Below are positions 11,264 through 20,288 of a stretch of DNA of 21,584 nucleotides, one piece after another. The position numbers were made by a program, and so were the translations under genes. The notes below the pieces were generated by a model. It worked only from the letters and a program-made list of their open reading frames with translations, had not been told where the DNA came from and made no database searches. This DNA comes from Collinsella aerofaciens (GTDB taxonomy: Bacteria; Actinomycetota; Coriobacteriia; Coriobacteriales; Coriobacteriaceae): NCBI GenBank assembly GCA_030841765.1, contig JAUUSS010000031.1, positions 1-21,584 of the forward strand, read 5' to 3'. How positions within the stretch are numbered: position 1 is the stretch's first letter; every line of letters begins with the position of its first letter.

Positions 11264-13816
11264 CTAGTTTCCCGTGATGCTGCTCATGCCGGTGATGATT
11301 CCGTTCACCACGTTGATGGTGCCCCACTTCCAGTTGTTGCCGTTGTTGGTGATGCACCCGATGAACTGCGTGGAGCCCGTGTACCCGTAGGTGCCGCCGC
11401 TGCTCGGACTGGTTCCTATGGCGAACTTCGGGGCGAGTATCCTGGCGGTGCCCGACGACCCAATGTCTGCGCGGCTGCTATCCAGGTACACGTAGTTGTT
11501 GGAGTTCTCCTGCAGCTTCACGTACGCCGAGCCGCCCGCGTTGCTGTTGCCGCTCTTCATGTACAGCTGCTCGTCGGGATGGCTCATGTAGCCCGCGTAG
11601 TAGGGGGTCGTCAGCCACGTCTGGCGGTAGTAGCGGTTGACTGCCAGGAAGCCGTAGCCGCAGGTGGATATGCCCACGCCGTCGGTCGAGCTCGCCGTGG
11701 GGCTGTCCTTCGCGTGGACGGCCTCGATGGTGCAGTACTCGGTCGAGCCGTTCACGAACGACGCTCCCGGGTGGTTGTTCGTCGTCGTGCCGGTGGTGAT
11801 GTAGTTGGTTGACGACGTGCCGACCATGTTGCAGCGGAACATGGAGGTGCTGCCCACCAGCACGGTGCCCGCGATGATGGAGCCGTTCTTGTCGTATATC
11901 TGGAAGCCGTTGGTGGCGTTGATATAGACCCTGTTGCCGTTGCTGTCGGTCATGAAGATAGAGCCGTCGCGCAGGTAGAAGGCCCCGCTGTCGAGGTCCC
12001 AGTACGAGTTCCCGCCTTTGATGCGGCCCGTGGTCAGCTCGTCGGCGGTCACGCCGTCGCCGGTTATGGCCGTGCGCCACTTCCACGCGCCGCTGGAGTA
12101 CTTGGAGTTGGCCACGCCGATGATTCCGCCGCCTATCTTGACGCACTTGGTGGCGCTCTCGGGCTTTTTGTCGTACACCAGGATGCCTTGGCCGGGCTCC
12201 TCGTACACCCAGCCGCCCGTGGTGTTCACCTCGCTGTTGAGCATGTCAACGATCTTCTTGCGGATATCCGTCGGCAGCTGGTCGAGCTGTTTCTGCAGCC
12301 CATCCACCTCGCCCTCGGCGCTCGTCAGCCGTTCGTCCAGCTTGCCCGTGACGCCTTCCAGGTACTCCTTGTTGGCCTCGTCTATCTGCTTGAGCACGCT
12401 CTCGCTTTGCTCTATCGACGTGTCGGTGTACAGGCGCAGCACCTCGTCCAGGTCCAGGTTGCCGTCGTCGGAGTACTTCTTCAGCGCCTCCTCCAGCGTG
12501 GTGTCCCCGTTGTCGGCGTACTCCTTGAGGGCCTTGTCCAGCTCGTCCCTTATCTGGTCGGTGTAGTCCTGGGCGGCGCCGCCGACCTCCTTGGCGTACG
12601 CCTTCTGGCGCTCCTCGGCGGCCGCCAGGCTCTCGCCCCATTTGCCGGTCGATGCCTTGTTCGAGGCGTTCACGGCCTCGGTCACGGTCGCCCGGATGGT
12701 CGAGGCGGTGGACTTGGTGGCCGACTTCTGCGCGGCCATCAGCTCGGCGACCGTCTGGTAGTTGCCGAACGTGTAGGTGACCTCGCCGGGGCGCAGCTGG
12801 TCCTCCACCACCTTGGTGATGCGCGTGCGCACGCGCAGCGGCGGGTCGTACACCTTGTCCACCACGGTCACCAGGTCGCCCTCGTCCGCGCCCTCGAAGC
12901 CCTCGCCGGCGCGCGCAAGCGCCACGGCGTCCGCAGTGTAGGACACGGTGGGCACGCACGACTTCGCCAGCTGCGCCTCGGTGAGCTTCTTCAGCTCGGC
13001 GGCGTCCTCGCAGTCGGAGAACTCCACGTCGCCGAACACGTGCGCCTTGCCGCCCTTGCCGTCGGGCCGTCCCCAGCGCGCCAGCGCGTCGGCCGACCCC
13101 ACCCAGTTCTGCCCGCCGTTCACGTCGCCGAAGGTCAGCTTGCGGTCGTAGCCGCCCGTCAGGTTGCCGTCCTCGTCGGCGGTCTGCAGGGACTTGCCGT
13201 AGCCGTACAGGGCGGTACACACGTTGCCCTCGTCCACGCTGCGCTTGACGCTCACGAGGTCCTTGGCGTAGGTGAAACGCTTGCCGTTGTCCTCGCCGAC
13301 CTGCTTGGCCATGCACACGCGGCGTGCGGTCACCTTGGTGCCGCTCACCTGGATTTCGAACGACAGCTCGCCGCCCCAAGTGTCTGCCACGTCGTGGATG
13401 GCCGCCCATGCGTTGGTGTGGTAGAAGTTCGTGCCGGCCTGCCCGAGGTCGGCCACGGTTCCGACCTGCCAGCGCGAGGAGGACAGCGCCGAGGCCAGCG
13501 CGGCGTAGGCGCTCACGTCGTAGGGGCGCTTGTCTTCCAGGTAGTCGCCCAGGAGCTCGATTTGCGCCGAGGTCGGGCAGTAGTACGTGTAGAGGATGCC
13601 CGCGCTTGCGCGCTCCTCCTCCACGCCGTCCACGATGTTCTCGTGCCAGCGGCCCTTGAGGTCGCGCCACACTAGGCGGTCGCCCTTGTCCAGGCGCGCC
13701 AGCGTTGTGATGCTCAGGGCGTTCTCGCCGTTGACCTCGCGCGTGTCCTCGCACTCGAACAGCGTCTTGATGGGCCCCTTGTACGCCTCCCAGCGGTCGC
13801 ATGCCCACAGAATCAT
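11264..13816 (-). CDS. tail-associated structural protein (Tal-like)
   Basis: An 850-aa protein in the position of the phage tail-tip protein that follows Dit. Residues 1 to about 370 resemble the N-terminal domain of phage minor structural/Tal proteins (begins MILWACDRWEAYKGPIKTLF; DPPLRVRTRITKVVEDQLRP near 318-337), which form the tail-tip hub. From about 375 to 540 there is a long coiled-coil stretch with DE-rich repeats (EEALKKYSDDGN, DEVLRLYTDTS). The C-terminal 300 residues are glycine/serine/threonine/asparagine rich and beta-like, as in fibre shafts; no catalytic endopeptidase motif is visible. The ATG overlaps the Dit stop by one base (TGATG). Confidence 0.8.
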   Translation of the reverse strand: MILWACDRWEAYKGPIKTLFECEDTREVNGENALSITTLARLDKGDRLVWRDLKGRWHENIVDGVEEERASAGILYTYYCPTSAQIELLGDYLEDKRPYDVSAYAALASALSSSRWQVGTVADLGQAGTNFYHTNAWAAIHDVADTWGGELSFEIQVSGTKVTARRVCMAKQVGEDNGKRFTYAKDLVSVKRSVDEGNVCTALYGYGKSLQTADEDGNLTGGYDRKLTFGDVNGGQNWVGSADALARWGRPDGKGGKAHVFGDVEFSDCEDAAELKKLTEAQLAKSCVPTVSYTADAVALARAGEGFEGADEGDLVTVVDKVYDPPLRVRTRITKVVEDQLRPGEVTYTFGNYQTVAELMAAQKSATKSTASTIRATVTEAVNASNKASTGKWGESLAAAEERQKAYAKEVGGAAQDYTDQIRDELDKALKEYADNGDTTLEEALKKYSDDGNLDLDEVLRLYTDTSIEQSESVLKQIDEANKEYLEGVTGKLDERLTSAEGEVDGLQKQLDQLPTDIRKKIVDMLNSEVNTTGGWVYEEPGQGILVYDKKPESATKCVKIGGGIIGVANSKYSSGAWKWRTAITGDGVTADELTTGRIKGGNSYWDLDSGAFYLRDGSIFMTDSNGNRVYINATNGFQIYDKNGSIIAGTVLVGSTSMFRCNMVGTSSTNYITTGTTTNNHPGASFVNGSTEYCTIEAVHAKDSPTASSTDGVGISTCGYGFLAVNRYYRQTWLTTPYYAGYMSHPDEQLYMKSGNSNAGGSAYVKLQENSNNYVYLDSSRADIGSSGTARILAPKFAIGTSPSSGGTYGYTGSTQFIGCITNNGNNWKWGTINVVNGIITGMSSITGN

Positions 13817-14529
13817 CAGCCCACGTACCTTTCCGTCCACTGTACCGTCGCGGTGCCGCTGGACAGCTTGAGGCTGTTGGCCCCCGGCTCCAGCGGGAAG
13901 AAGTCACTCTCGAAGGTCACGGGCGCGGGGCTGCCGTCCACCGTGGCCTGCGGGGCGGCCATGTCGATGACCACCGCGCTCGATGCCGTCACCGCCTTGT
14001 CGATCTGCACGAACTCGCCCGTGCCCATGTTCGTCAGCCGCAGCGCCGACGTGCTGCCGCCGGGCCTGACGGTCACGGTGGGGTAGGTGCGGAACGTCCC
14101 GCCCACCTGCACGCCCGAGGTGCCCGACACGGTTGCGCGCCCCTCGGCCCCGTAGGCCACGGGGTCGTATGCCGTGAACGTCAGCGTGGCCTCGCCGGTG
14201 TGCCACAACGTGTCGAGCGCGCCCGGCGAGGTCAGCACGGCCATGTAGCGCAGGCCCAGGTGCCTCTCGTCGTCCAGCCACAGCTCGGCCTCCTTGAGGC
14301 ACAGCAGGCGCGAGGCCATGAGGCGGCGAAGGGCCGCCATATCGTCGGCGGGGCGTGCCCTCCAGGCCGCCGCCACGTCTATCGTCAGGGGTTTCAGCTC
14401 TGCGCGCATGAAGCGCGAGCCGGGCTGCCCGGGCACGTCGCGCGTGGCGATTTCGTACTCGGGCAGCAGCGAGCGGGTCACGAGCCGGGTGTCGAACCAC
14501 GGCGCGAAGTCGAAGCCGTTGTATATCAT
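13816..14529 (-). CDS. distal tail protein (Dit)
   Basis: A 237-aa protein starting MIYNGFDFAPWFDTRLVTRS, a typical Dit/siphovirus tail component opening, with a C-terminal beta region (TYPTVTVRPGGSTSALRLTN, then EPGANSLKLSSGTATVQWTE). Dit forms the hexameric ring that joins the tail tube to the tip and carries baseplate proteins. Its start overlaps the tape measure stop by 4 bp (ATGA), and its stop overlaps the start of the Tal-like gene. Order tape measure, Dit, Tal is standard in siphophages of Gram-positive hosts. Confidence 0.85.
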   Translation of the reverse strand: MIYNGFDFAPWFDTRLVTRSLLPEYEIATRDVPGQPGSRFMRAELKPLTIDVAAAWRARPADDMAALRRLMASRLLCLKEAELWLDDERHLGLRYMAVLTSPGALDTLWHTGEATLTFTAYDPVAYGAEGRATVSGTSGVQVGGTFRTYPTVTVRPGGSTSALRLTNMGTGEFVQIDKAVTASSAVVIDMAAPQATVDGSPAPVTFESDFFPLEPGANSLKLSSGTATVQWTERYVG

Positions 14530-17216
14530 GCGAAGCACTCCTGCCGTTTGATTTCCTTGGCTATCTGGCGGGAGATTTTCTCGATGTCGGCCTCCTCCCG
14601 CACGGTCGCGTACAGGTTGATTGTCACGTTCGTGTCGCCATGGGCCGCGCCGCCCTTGCCGTCGAGCAGCTTGGCGATGCCCTCGGCCAGCGGGCGCGCG
14701 CCGCGCTCGTTGAACGGCACCACGCCCTCGGGGCCCGCCTCGCCGACGCCGATGACGCTGGGGCCGTTGAACACGCCGCCCTTGGCGTACCAGTCGATGC
14801 CGAAGTGCGGCACGCTCGGCGGGGCGATGCTGAAGCTGCCGGAGATGGACAGGTGCGGCAGCTTCAGGTGGGGCAGCGACCACGAGAAGTTGAAGAACCC
14901 CTTGATGGAGTCGATGACATTGCGCACGGTGTCGCGGGCGTTCTGCATCGGCGTCTCGATGGCGCTCTTGATGGAGTTCCACACGCTGCTCACGGTGTCC
15001 TTGGCGGCGTTGAACACGCTGGAGATGGTGTCGCGGATGCCGTTCACGATGCTGGATATGGTGGAGCTGATGCCGTCCCACACGCTCGACGCCGTGCTGC
15101 TCACGGCCCCCCATATGGAGTCCCACACCGCCTGAATTGCCGACAGCACCGCCGATATGGTGGAGCTGATGGCATTGATGGCCGCGCCTATCGCCGAGCT
15201 GATGGCATCCCATATGCTGGAGGCGGTGGAGCTCACCGCGCCCCACACCGTGTCCCACACGCCCTGGATGACCCCAAGGGCCGCGCCTATCACGTCGCTG
15301 ACGTACTGGATGTACGCGCTCACCGCGCCGTAGATGGCCTCCCATATGGCGCTGGCGGTGCCGCTGATGCCTTCCCACGTCGCGCCCCACCATTCGGAGA
15401 GCGCCGTCACCACGTCGGTGATGACCTGGCTCACCGCGTCGATGTAGCCTCCCACCGCGCCGCAGATTGCGTCCCATGCCGCCGTCAGCTGCTCGCCGAA
15501 GTTCTCCCAGATGAAGTTCCAGGGTATGAGCAGCATCTCGATGGCCAGGTTCAGAATCTCGCCCAGCAGCATCACGGCGACCTGCACCACGTTGCAGATG
15601 CCGTCCCAGATGGACGAGGCGGTATCGGCCAGGCCTTGGAAGAACCCGGCTATGGCGTCGATGGCCCCCTGCACCGTGGAGCAGATGCCGTCCCACACGC
15701 CGCCCAGCTTCTCGCCGAGCTGCGAGAAGAACTCGCCGACGCTTTGGGCCACGTCGCCCGCCACCTGGGTGGCAACCTCGAACGCGGCGCACACGGCATC
15801 CCACACGGCGGTCACCGCGTCGCGGAACTCCTCACAGTTGTTCCACAGCAGCACCACGGCGGCGATGATGGCCGCTATGGCCGCTACCACGGGGTGAGCG
15901 GCTATGAGCCCCAGCGCGCCGGTGCCCAGCTTGCCGACCACCTGGAAGGCCGCTCCGATTTTCGGCACGGTGTCCACGACGGTGCCGACCGTCGACAGCG
16001 CGGGGCCTATGGCGGCCGCTATCGTGGCGATCGCCAGCACGGCGGTCTGGCCGCCCTCGCCGATGCCGGCGAACCACTCGGAGAACGACTTGACGACACC
16101 CGCCACGTTGGTGGCGATGTTGAGCAGCGGCTCGCCAAGCGGCTCGATGGAGCCCTGCAGCTCGCGCATGGCCTCCTGCGATTTCACGGCGAAGCTGTCG
16201 GAGGCGGCCTCCTGGGCCTGCTGCGCAGCGCCCGCCACGTCGCCGAAGCTGTCCTGCACGCCAGCCAGGGACTCGATCATGCCCATGGCATTGTCCTCGC
16301 CCAGCGAGGACCACAGGGTGGAGGCCAGCGCGGCCTTGTCGTACTCGTTTGGCATCTGTGTGAGGTCGCCCAGCACCGCCTGCAGCATGTCCTCGGCGGT
16401 GGCGCTGCCGTTCTTGAAGTTCTCGAAGACCTCCTGCGTGCCCTCGCTGAACGAGCCGATGGATTCCTCCATGCGGCCGTCGGACAGCGCCGTCAGGAAC
16501 TCGTTGAGGTAGTCGCCCACCTTGTCCAGGTTGTACGCGCCGTTGGACGTGCCCGCTTCGAGCAGCGAGAAGTACTCGCTGGCGCTCATTCCCGCCTCGC
16601 CCCATCGCACGGAGTATTCGCTCAGGTTGTCGCCCAGCTCGTCGGTGTAGTTCAGGCCGCGCTGCATGCCCGCCGTCAGCAGGTCGCTGGCCTCGGTGGC
16701 GGACAGCCCGAAGCCCTCCATGAGGGCGTTGGTGCCGCGTATGGACTCGTTCACGTCTGCGCCGAAGGTGTCCGACAGCATGAGTGCGTTGGTGGTGACG
16801 GTCTGCAGGTCCTCGTCGGACACGTCGCGAAGGGTGGACTTGCACTGGATCAGCGCATCGTTGACCTCGTCCAGGGACTGGCCCCAGCCACCCTCGTATA
16901 TGCGCTTGCCTATGCCGCTGAAACGCTCGGCCTCCTCGCCGGACACGCCGAACGCGGCGGCTATGCGGGCGTTGGCCTGCTCGTAGTCGCTGGCCACGCC
17001 GAATACGGCCTTGCCGGCGGCCACCACGGGCGCGGTCAGCGTCACCGTGGCGGCCGTGCCGGCCTTCTTGAACGAGGACGACAGCTTCGCGGCCTTCTCG
17101 TCGCCCTCGGTTATGTTCTTCCAGGAGATGCCCTGGAGGTCGCGCTCCAGGGCCTTGATGTTCTTGGATACGTCAACGGTGTCGAGCACCGCTTTGATGA
17201 TGACGTTGCCGTCCAT
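14526..17216 (-). CDS. tail tape measure protein
   Basis: An 896-aa protein setting tail length and travelling into the host with DNA. Starts MDGNVIIKAVLDTVDVSKNI, has a helical/coiled N-terminal half, hydrophobic glycine/alanine-rich segments (about 393-465) and, from about 470 to 730, repeated tryptophan-containing units (VWDSIWGAVSSTASSVWDGI and variants). The C-terminal WYAKGGVFNGPSVIGVGEAG and GVVPF segment (about 817-845) is a hallmark of phage tape measures. ATG 17216 has GAGG five bases upstream; an in-frame GTG at 17222 overlaps the Gp15 stop and is an alternative. Length predicts a tail near 130 nm by the usual 1.5 angstrom per residue rule (inference). Confidence 0.92.
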   Translation of the reverse strand: MDGNVIIKAVLDTVDVSKNIKALERDLQGISWKNITEGDEKAAKLSSSFKKAGTAATVTLTAPVVAAGKAVFGVASDYEQANARIAAAFGVSGEEAERFSGIGKRIYEGGWGQSLDEVNDALIQCKSTLRDVSDEDLQTVTTNALMLSDTFGADVNESIRGTNALMEGFGLSATEASDLLTAGMQRGLNYTDELGDNLSEYSVRWGEAGMSASEYFSLLEAGTSNGAYNLDKVGDYLNEFLTALSDGRMEESIGSFSEGTQEVFENFKNGSATAEDMLQAVLGDLTQMPNEYDKAALASTLWSSLGEDNAMGMIESLAGVQDSFGDVAGAAQQAQEAASDSFAVKSQEAMRELQGSIEPLGEPLLNIATNVAGVVKSFSEWFAGIGEGGQTAVLAIATIAAAIGPALSTVGTVVDTVPKIGAAFQVVGKLGTGALGLIAAHPVVAAIAAIIAAVVLLWNNCEEFRDAVTAVWDAVCAAFEVATQVAGDVAQSVGEFFSQLGEKLGGVWDGICSTVQGAIDAIAGFFQGLADTASSIWDGICNVVQVAVMLLGEILNLAIEMLLIPWNFIWENFGEQLTAAWDAICGAVGGYIDAVSQVITDVVTALSEWWGATWEGISGTASAIWEAIYGAVSAYIQYVSDVIGAALGVIQGVWDTVWGAVSSTASSIWDAISSAIGAAINAISSTISAVLSAIQAVWDSIWGAVSSTASSVWDGISSTISSIVNGIRDTISSVFNAAKDTVSSVWNSIKSAIETPMQNARDTVRNVIDSIKGFFNFSWSLPHLKLPHLSISGSFSIAPPSVPHFGIDWYAKGGVFNGPSVIGVGEAGPEGVVPFNERGARPLAEGIAKLLDGKGGAAHGDTNVTINLYATVREEADIEKISRQIAKEIKRQECFA

Positions 17217-17218
17217 GC

Positions 17219-17875
17219 TCACCTCGTCGCTCTCTTGAGCGCGGCGAACACATCGCGCATCGCCGCGTCGCTTCCTTCCTCAGAGCCGTGTGAGCTGCGG
17301 CCTTTGCCGAGTTCGAATGCCTTGTGGGCGGCGTTCCAGGCCTCGACCTCCTGCCTGTTGTATTTGGTTGGCTTCGGCTTGGTCGCCGGGTTGCGGTAGT
17401 GGATGGCCGCGCCGAGCGGCGTGTCCTGCGGGCAGCCGCCCACGAGTGCCACGAACTCGGCAAAGCTGATTCGACCGCGCACCTCGTCCCACTCGATGCC
17501 GTAGGCCTGGCGGAAGCTGGTGCGTATGCGCGCCGCGTCCTCCTCCAAGTCCCACAGCGGGGTCTCGTGCGGGCGGTCGCCGGTCAGGTCGAGTCCGCAC
17601 ATGTCCCATACCGCCGCGTCGCGCATCCGCACGAACTCGGCGGCGTCGTAGTCGCATGCGCACCACGCGTCCGCCCAGTCCACGAAGAACAGCGCCAGGA
17701 ACTCGTCCCGGCGCTGGTCGTCGGACTTGCCCTCGTCGGTCAGCACCTCGATGACGCGGATGATCGTGAGCGCGTCGTCGCGCACCAGCACCTCCTCGCC
17801 GTTCCACGGGTAGCGCGTGGCGCTCGTGCCGTCGGGCAGCCGCACCCGTTCGGCCGTGAGCGCGGCTGTCAGCAT
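17219..17875 (-). CDS. tail assembly chaperone 2, bacteriophage Gp15 family
   Basis: A 218-aa protein matching the Gp15 pattern of Gram-positive siphophages: an N-terminal region with FLALFFVDWADAW, a middle WDLEEDAARIRTSFRQAYGI and WDEVRGRISFAEFVALVGGC, and C-terminal YNRQEVEAWNAAHKAFELGK. Gp15 works with the smaller chaperone on the tape measure during tail assembly. The ATG at 17875 shares its A with the stop codon of the upstream chaperone (TAATG). Many phages make this protein by a programmed frameshift; here it has its own start and no slippery heptamer is seen, so restart at TAATG is more likely. Confidence 0.85.
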   Translation of the reverse strand: MLTAALTAERVRLPDGTSATRYPWNGEEVLVRDDALTIIRVIEVLTDEGKSDDQRRDEFLALFFVDWADAWCACDYDAAEFVRMRDAAVWDMCGLDLTGDRPHETPLWDLEEDAARIRTSFRQAYGIEWDEVRGRISFAEFVALVGGCPQDTPLGAAIHYRNPATKPKPTKYNRQEVEAWNAAHKAFELGKGRSSHGSEEGSDAAMRDVFAALKRATR

Positions 17876-18378
17876 TACTTGCCGCCCTTCTTCTTGCGCT
17901 TGGCCTTGGCGCGGCGCTGGGCGCGGTTGAGCGCCTGGACCTGATCGGCGCGCTCGCTGTATGCAAGGCCGCACGCCATCAGCTGCTCGCTGGTCGCGTG
18001 GCGCGCCAACATGTTGAGGAACGTGGCGAAGACCTCGCCCAGGATGCGGATGTTCTCCTCGGGCGCGATGGGGCCCTCGTCGCCGCCCATCCACGCGAGC
18101 AGCTGCTCCCAGCCCTCGGTGCCGATGAACGCCGAGATGGTGCGCTTCATGAGGCGGGCCTGCGCGGCGTTGGCCTCGGCCGCCTTCTCGGGGGTGTCGG
18201 CCTCGCGAGCCATCTGCTCGTTGGCCTGCGCGCGGTCGATGGCGTTGCCGACCTTGGCCAGGTACTCCTCGATGTGCTTGTCGTCGAACCACACGCGGAA
18301 GCGCGGCGTGTCGGGGTTCTCCTCGGGGTCCTCGAAGAACACGTCCTCGTACGCGCGGATGTTTTTCAGAAGTTCCAT
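17875..18378 (-). CDS. tail assembly chaperone 1 (gpG-like)
   Basis: A 167-aa protein between tail tube and Gp15, the usual place of the first tail assembly chaperone. It begins MELLKNIRAYEDVFFEDPEE, has FRVWFDDKHIEEYLAKVGNA and FIGTEGWEQLLAWMGGDEGP, and ends with a basic tail (RAQRRAKAKRKKKGGK). AAGGGG stands 5 bases before the ATG at 18378; the longer in-frame start at 18438 lies within the terminator hairpin and is rejected. A terminator separates it from the tail tube gene, so it is made at lower level. Confidence 0.8.
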   Translation of the reverse strand: MELLKNIRAYEDVFFEDPEENPDTPRFRVWFDDKHIEEYLAKVGNAIDRAQANEQMAREADTPEKAAEANAAQARLMKRTISAFIGTEGWEQLLAWMGGDEGPIAPEENIRILGEVFATFLNMLARHATSEQLMACGLAYSERADQVQALNRAQRRAKAKRKKKGGK

Positions 18379-18416
18379 TTGTTGCCCCTTTCGTGAGCGG
18401 TGAGCGTCGGGCATAG

Positions 18417-18451
18417 AAAAGGGGCGCGGGCCGCTCACTAGCCCGCGCCCC
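18417..18451 (-). terminator. rho-independent terminator after the tail tube gene
   Basis: On the minus strand GGGGCGCGGGC (18451-18441), 9-base loop, GCCCGCGCCCC (18431-18421), then TTTTC. A perfect 11-bp stem. Such terminators behind the tail tube gene lower expression of the downstream chaperones and tape measure. Confidence 0.9.
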
Positions 18452-18486
18452 CATGTCCAGGAGGTTATGTCTGGTGTCGCCTGCGG

Positions 18487-19203
18487 CTACTTCGCCGCCA
18501 CGGTGACCTTCACCTGCGTGCAGATGCTCGGCTTGGACGCGCAGCGCACGGTGATGACCGCCTCGCCTGCGGCCACGCCCGTCACGTTGCCGTCGCTGTC
18601 GACGGTGGCCACGTCGGTGTTGCCCGATGCGAAGAAGCACTTGGCGTTCGCCTCGGCGGGCGTGACGGTCGGCGCGAGCTTCATGGACTTGCCCACGGCC
18701 GGGCCGGTCGGCGCGGTGCAGGTGACGCCCGTGGGCTGCTTGAGCTTGTTGGCGGGGATGTAGCGCATAGCGCCAGCGCCCGAGATTGTGCAGGAGAACG
18801 CGCCGGGGTCGGACGCCGCGCCCTGCTGCGAGCCGACGGTCAGGCCCAGGTAGGTGCAGTCGCCCTCCACCACGTCGCCGTTGGGGTCGGTGTGGCGGAA
18901 GTGGCCCGTGCGGCCCTCGCCGGTCTCAAGCGCCAGGCTGGCAACGAAGTCCTGCGCGGGGTCGCCGTAGCAGCGGTCGCCTGTGACCTCGTACTGCGGC
19001 TGCACGCTCTTCACCTTGTCGGTGGGAGTGCCGTAGCCGTCGTAGTAGTCCTTGGTCTCGGTGGTCTCGTTGGTGGTCGGCTTCACCTCGGTGATGCCGC
19101 GCGAGAAGATGGCCCACGTGGGGCTGGCCGCGTCTGGCGTGGTGTCGATCTCCAGCGCGCTCATGTAGTTGGGCGCGAAGCCCAGGTCTTGGTTCTTTGC
19201 CAT
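18487..19203 (-). CDS. major tail tube protein with C-terminal Ig-like domain
   Basis: A 238-aa tail tube protein that polymerises into the tail. Residues 1-150 (FAPNYMSALEIDTTPDAASP, then DYYDGYGTPTDKVKSVQPQY, then SCTISGAGA) show the tube fold pattern; residues about 155-238 are a bacterial Ig-like (Big_2) domain with GNTDVATVDSDGNVTGVAAG and AVITVRCASK. Ig domains on tail tubes decorate the surface and may bind carbohydrate or cells. AGAAGGG stands before the ATG at 19203; a further upstream ATG at 19251 is inside the previous gene. Three bases separate it from the previous stop. Confidence 0.88.
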   Translation of the reverse strand: MAKNQDLGFAPNYMSALEIDTTPDAASPTWAIFSRGITEVKPTTNETTETKDYYDGYGTPTDKVKSVQPQYEVTGDRCYGDPAQDFVASLALETGEGRTGHFRHTDPNGDVVEGDCTYLGLTVGSQQGAASDPGAFSCTISGAGAMRYIPANKLKQPTGVTCTAPTGPAVGKSMKLAPTVTPAEANAKCFFASGNTDVATVDSDGNVTGVAAGEAVITVRCASKPSICTQVKVTVAAK

Positions 19204-19205
19204 CG

Positions 19206-19604
19206 TTATCCCTTCTCTATGGTTATGGTCGCTTTGATTCGGAACTCCCACAGGTACGGCCCGCCCTCCGACGGCGTTATCTCCTGCGGCTCTGTGTACA
19301 GCGCCGCGCTGGTGAAGCCGTAGGAGTCGGTGGGCGAGGACAGGTCGGCCCCATCCAGCGCGTCGGCCAGGTCGTAGGCGTCGCCCATGGCCTTGGCCTC
19401 GGAGGTGTCCTTCACGATGACCTGCAGCACGTATCCCACGCGGCGGGTGCCGTCCATGTGGCGCACCGCGTCGGTGGTGGGCATGGGCCGCAGCACCACC
19501 GCGTCGTCGTGGCCGCGCGAGGCGGCCAGGCGGGTGAGGAGCACCGGGCCGTAGCCCAGGGCCTCTATGGCGGTCTTCGCCGCCTCCATTACGTCCGGGG
19601 CCAT
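19206..19604 (-). CDS. tail terminator / minor capsid 3-like protein
   Basis: A 132-aa protein at the place of the tail terminator. Sequence elements DGTRRVGYVLQVIVKDTSEA, AYDLADALDGADLS and a C-terminal EFRIKATITIEK strand fit the Minor_capsid_3 type family, which caps the tail tube. GAGGGGG stands 6 bases upstream of the ATG, one base after the previous stop. The family call rests on pattern and synteny. Confidence 0.75.
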   Translation of the reverse strand: MAPDVMEAAKTAIEALGYGPVLLTRLAASRGHDDAVVLRPMPTTDAVRHMDGTRRVGYVLQVIVKDTSEAKAMGDAYDLADALDGADLSSPTDSYGFTSAALYTEPQEITPSEGGPYLWEFRIKATITIEKG

Positions 19605-19605
19605 G

Positions 19606-19956
19606 TCACGCCCCCTCGGTCAGGAGGTCGACGGCCAGGCGCTCCCAGTCCTCGCCGTGCGCTTCCTTCGCGGCCTTCGGCCAGTCGGCCTTGGCCCTCG
19701 GGTTCTTGCCGTGCTTGATGGAGCTGTCGGGCAGGTCGCGCACGTAGGCGGCGTAGTCGGCGTCCCATATGACGAGGCCCTGCCTGAAGTCGGAGGCGGC
19801 CTGCATGGAGTTGTGCATGCGCTTGGTGTCCTCTGGCGTGAACGCGTTCATGTCCTCGGCCACGCTCATGGCGAACTTCACCTGCTTGGCCTCCAGCTCC
19901 TTCGCGCTGAAACGCTTCATGAGCTTGGTCAGGTCGACCGTAACTGCTGCGGGCAT
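19606..19956 (-). CDS. tail completion / minor capsid 2-like protein (gp10-like)
   Basis: A 116-aa protein starting MPAAVTVDLTKLMKRFSAKE. The helical N-terminus, DMNAFTPEDTKRMHNSM, a strand-rich core (GLVIWDADYAAYVRDLP) and the end KADWPKAAKEAHGEDWERLA give the HK97 gp10-like pattern (Minor_capsid_2), a neck protein joining tail to head. GGAGGTGAGGTAGCC precedes the ATG. It is one base from the next gene. Confidence 0.78.
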   Translation of the reverse strand: MPAAVTVDLTKLMKRFSAKELEAKQVKFAMSVAEDMNAFTPEDTKRMHNSMQAASDFRQGLVIWDADYAAYVRDLPDSSIKHGKNPRAKADWPKAAKEAHGEDWERLAVDLLTEGA

Positions 19957-19958
19957 GG

Positions 19959-20288
19959 CTACCTCACCTCCAGTTCCCAGTGGTGGGGACGGGTGCCGAA
20001 CGCGCGGCGGGGCGTGCACCTCGCCACGTTCATCCACTCGCCCCCGTCGATACTCACGCGGCTGCCCACGGGCACGTCGAACATGCCGGGGCTGTCCGCG
20101 CCGTCTGCTATCACGAGGCCCTGCGCGCCGTCGCCCAGGGCGTACTCGCGCACGAGCCACGCCGAGACGGGCTCGAAGCGCACGCGGCGCACCTCGACGG
20201 GCTGCTCGAACTCGCCGCCGTAGCCGCCCTCCCTGGGCACCTTGACGAACATGGTGGAGGGCCGCGCCGAGCGCGGCACCCGCATCAT
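19959..20288 (-). CDS. head closure / minor capsid 1-like protein
   Basis: A 109-aa beta-rich protein (FVKVPREGGYGGEFEQPVEV, then SPGMFDVPVGSRVSIDGGEW and HHWELEVR), in the position and with the pattern of the Minor_capsid_1/head-closure family. It begins ATGATG; the first ATG overlaps the stop of the upstream gene by 4 bp (ATGA). A methionine at the second codon could also start. Confidence 0.72.
   Translation of the reverse strand: MMRVPRSARPSTMFVKVPREGGYGGEFEQPVEVRRVRFEPVSAWLVREYALGDGAQGLVIADGADSPGMFDVPVGSRVSIDGGEWMNVARCTPRRAFGTRPHHWELEVR

Noticed and set aside
12188..13675. 495-codon plus-strand frame opposite the Tal-like gene, and similar ones at 9248-10498, 10745-11812 and 5237-6349
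   Set aside because: All are shadows caused by high GC at third positions of the minus-strand genes; none has a convincing start or domain.
14640..17399. 919-codon open frame on the plus strand opposite the tape measure gene
   Set aside because: It is antisense to a clearly recognised protein, rich in A, G, R, H and V as expected of a high-GC shadow, and has no ribosome binding site or family features.
17875..17910. Programmed frameshift joining the two tail assembly chaperones
   Set aside because: No X-XXY-YYZ heptamer is visible at the end of the first gene, and the second gene has its own ATG in TAATG.
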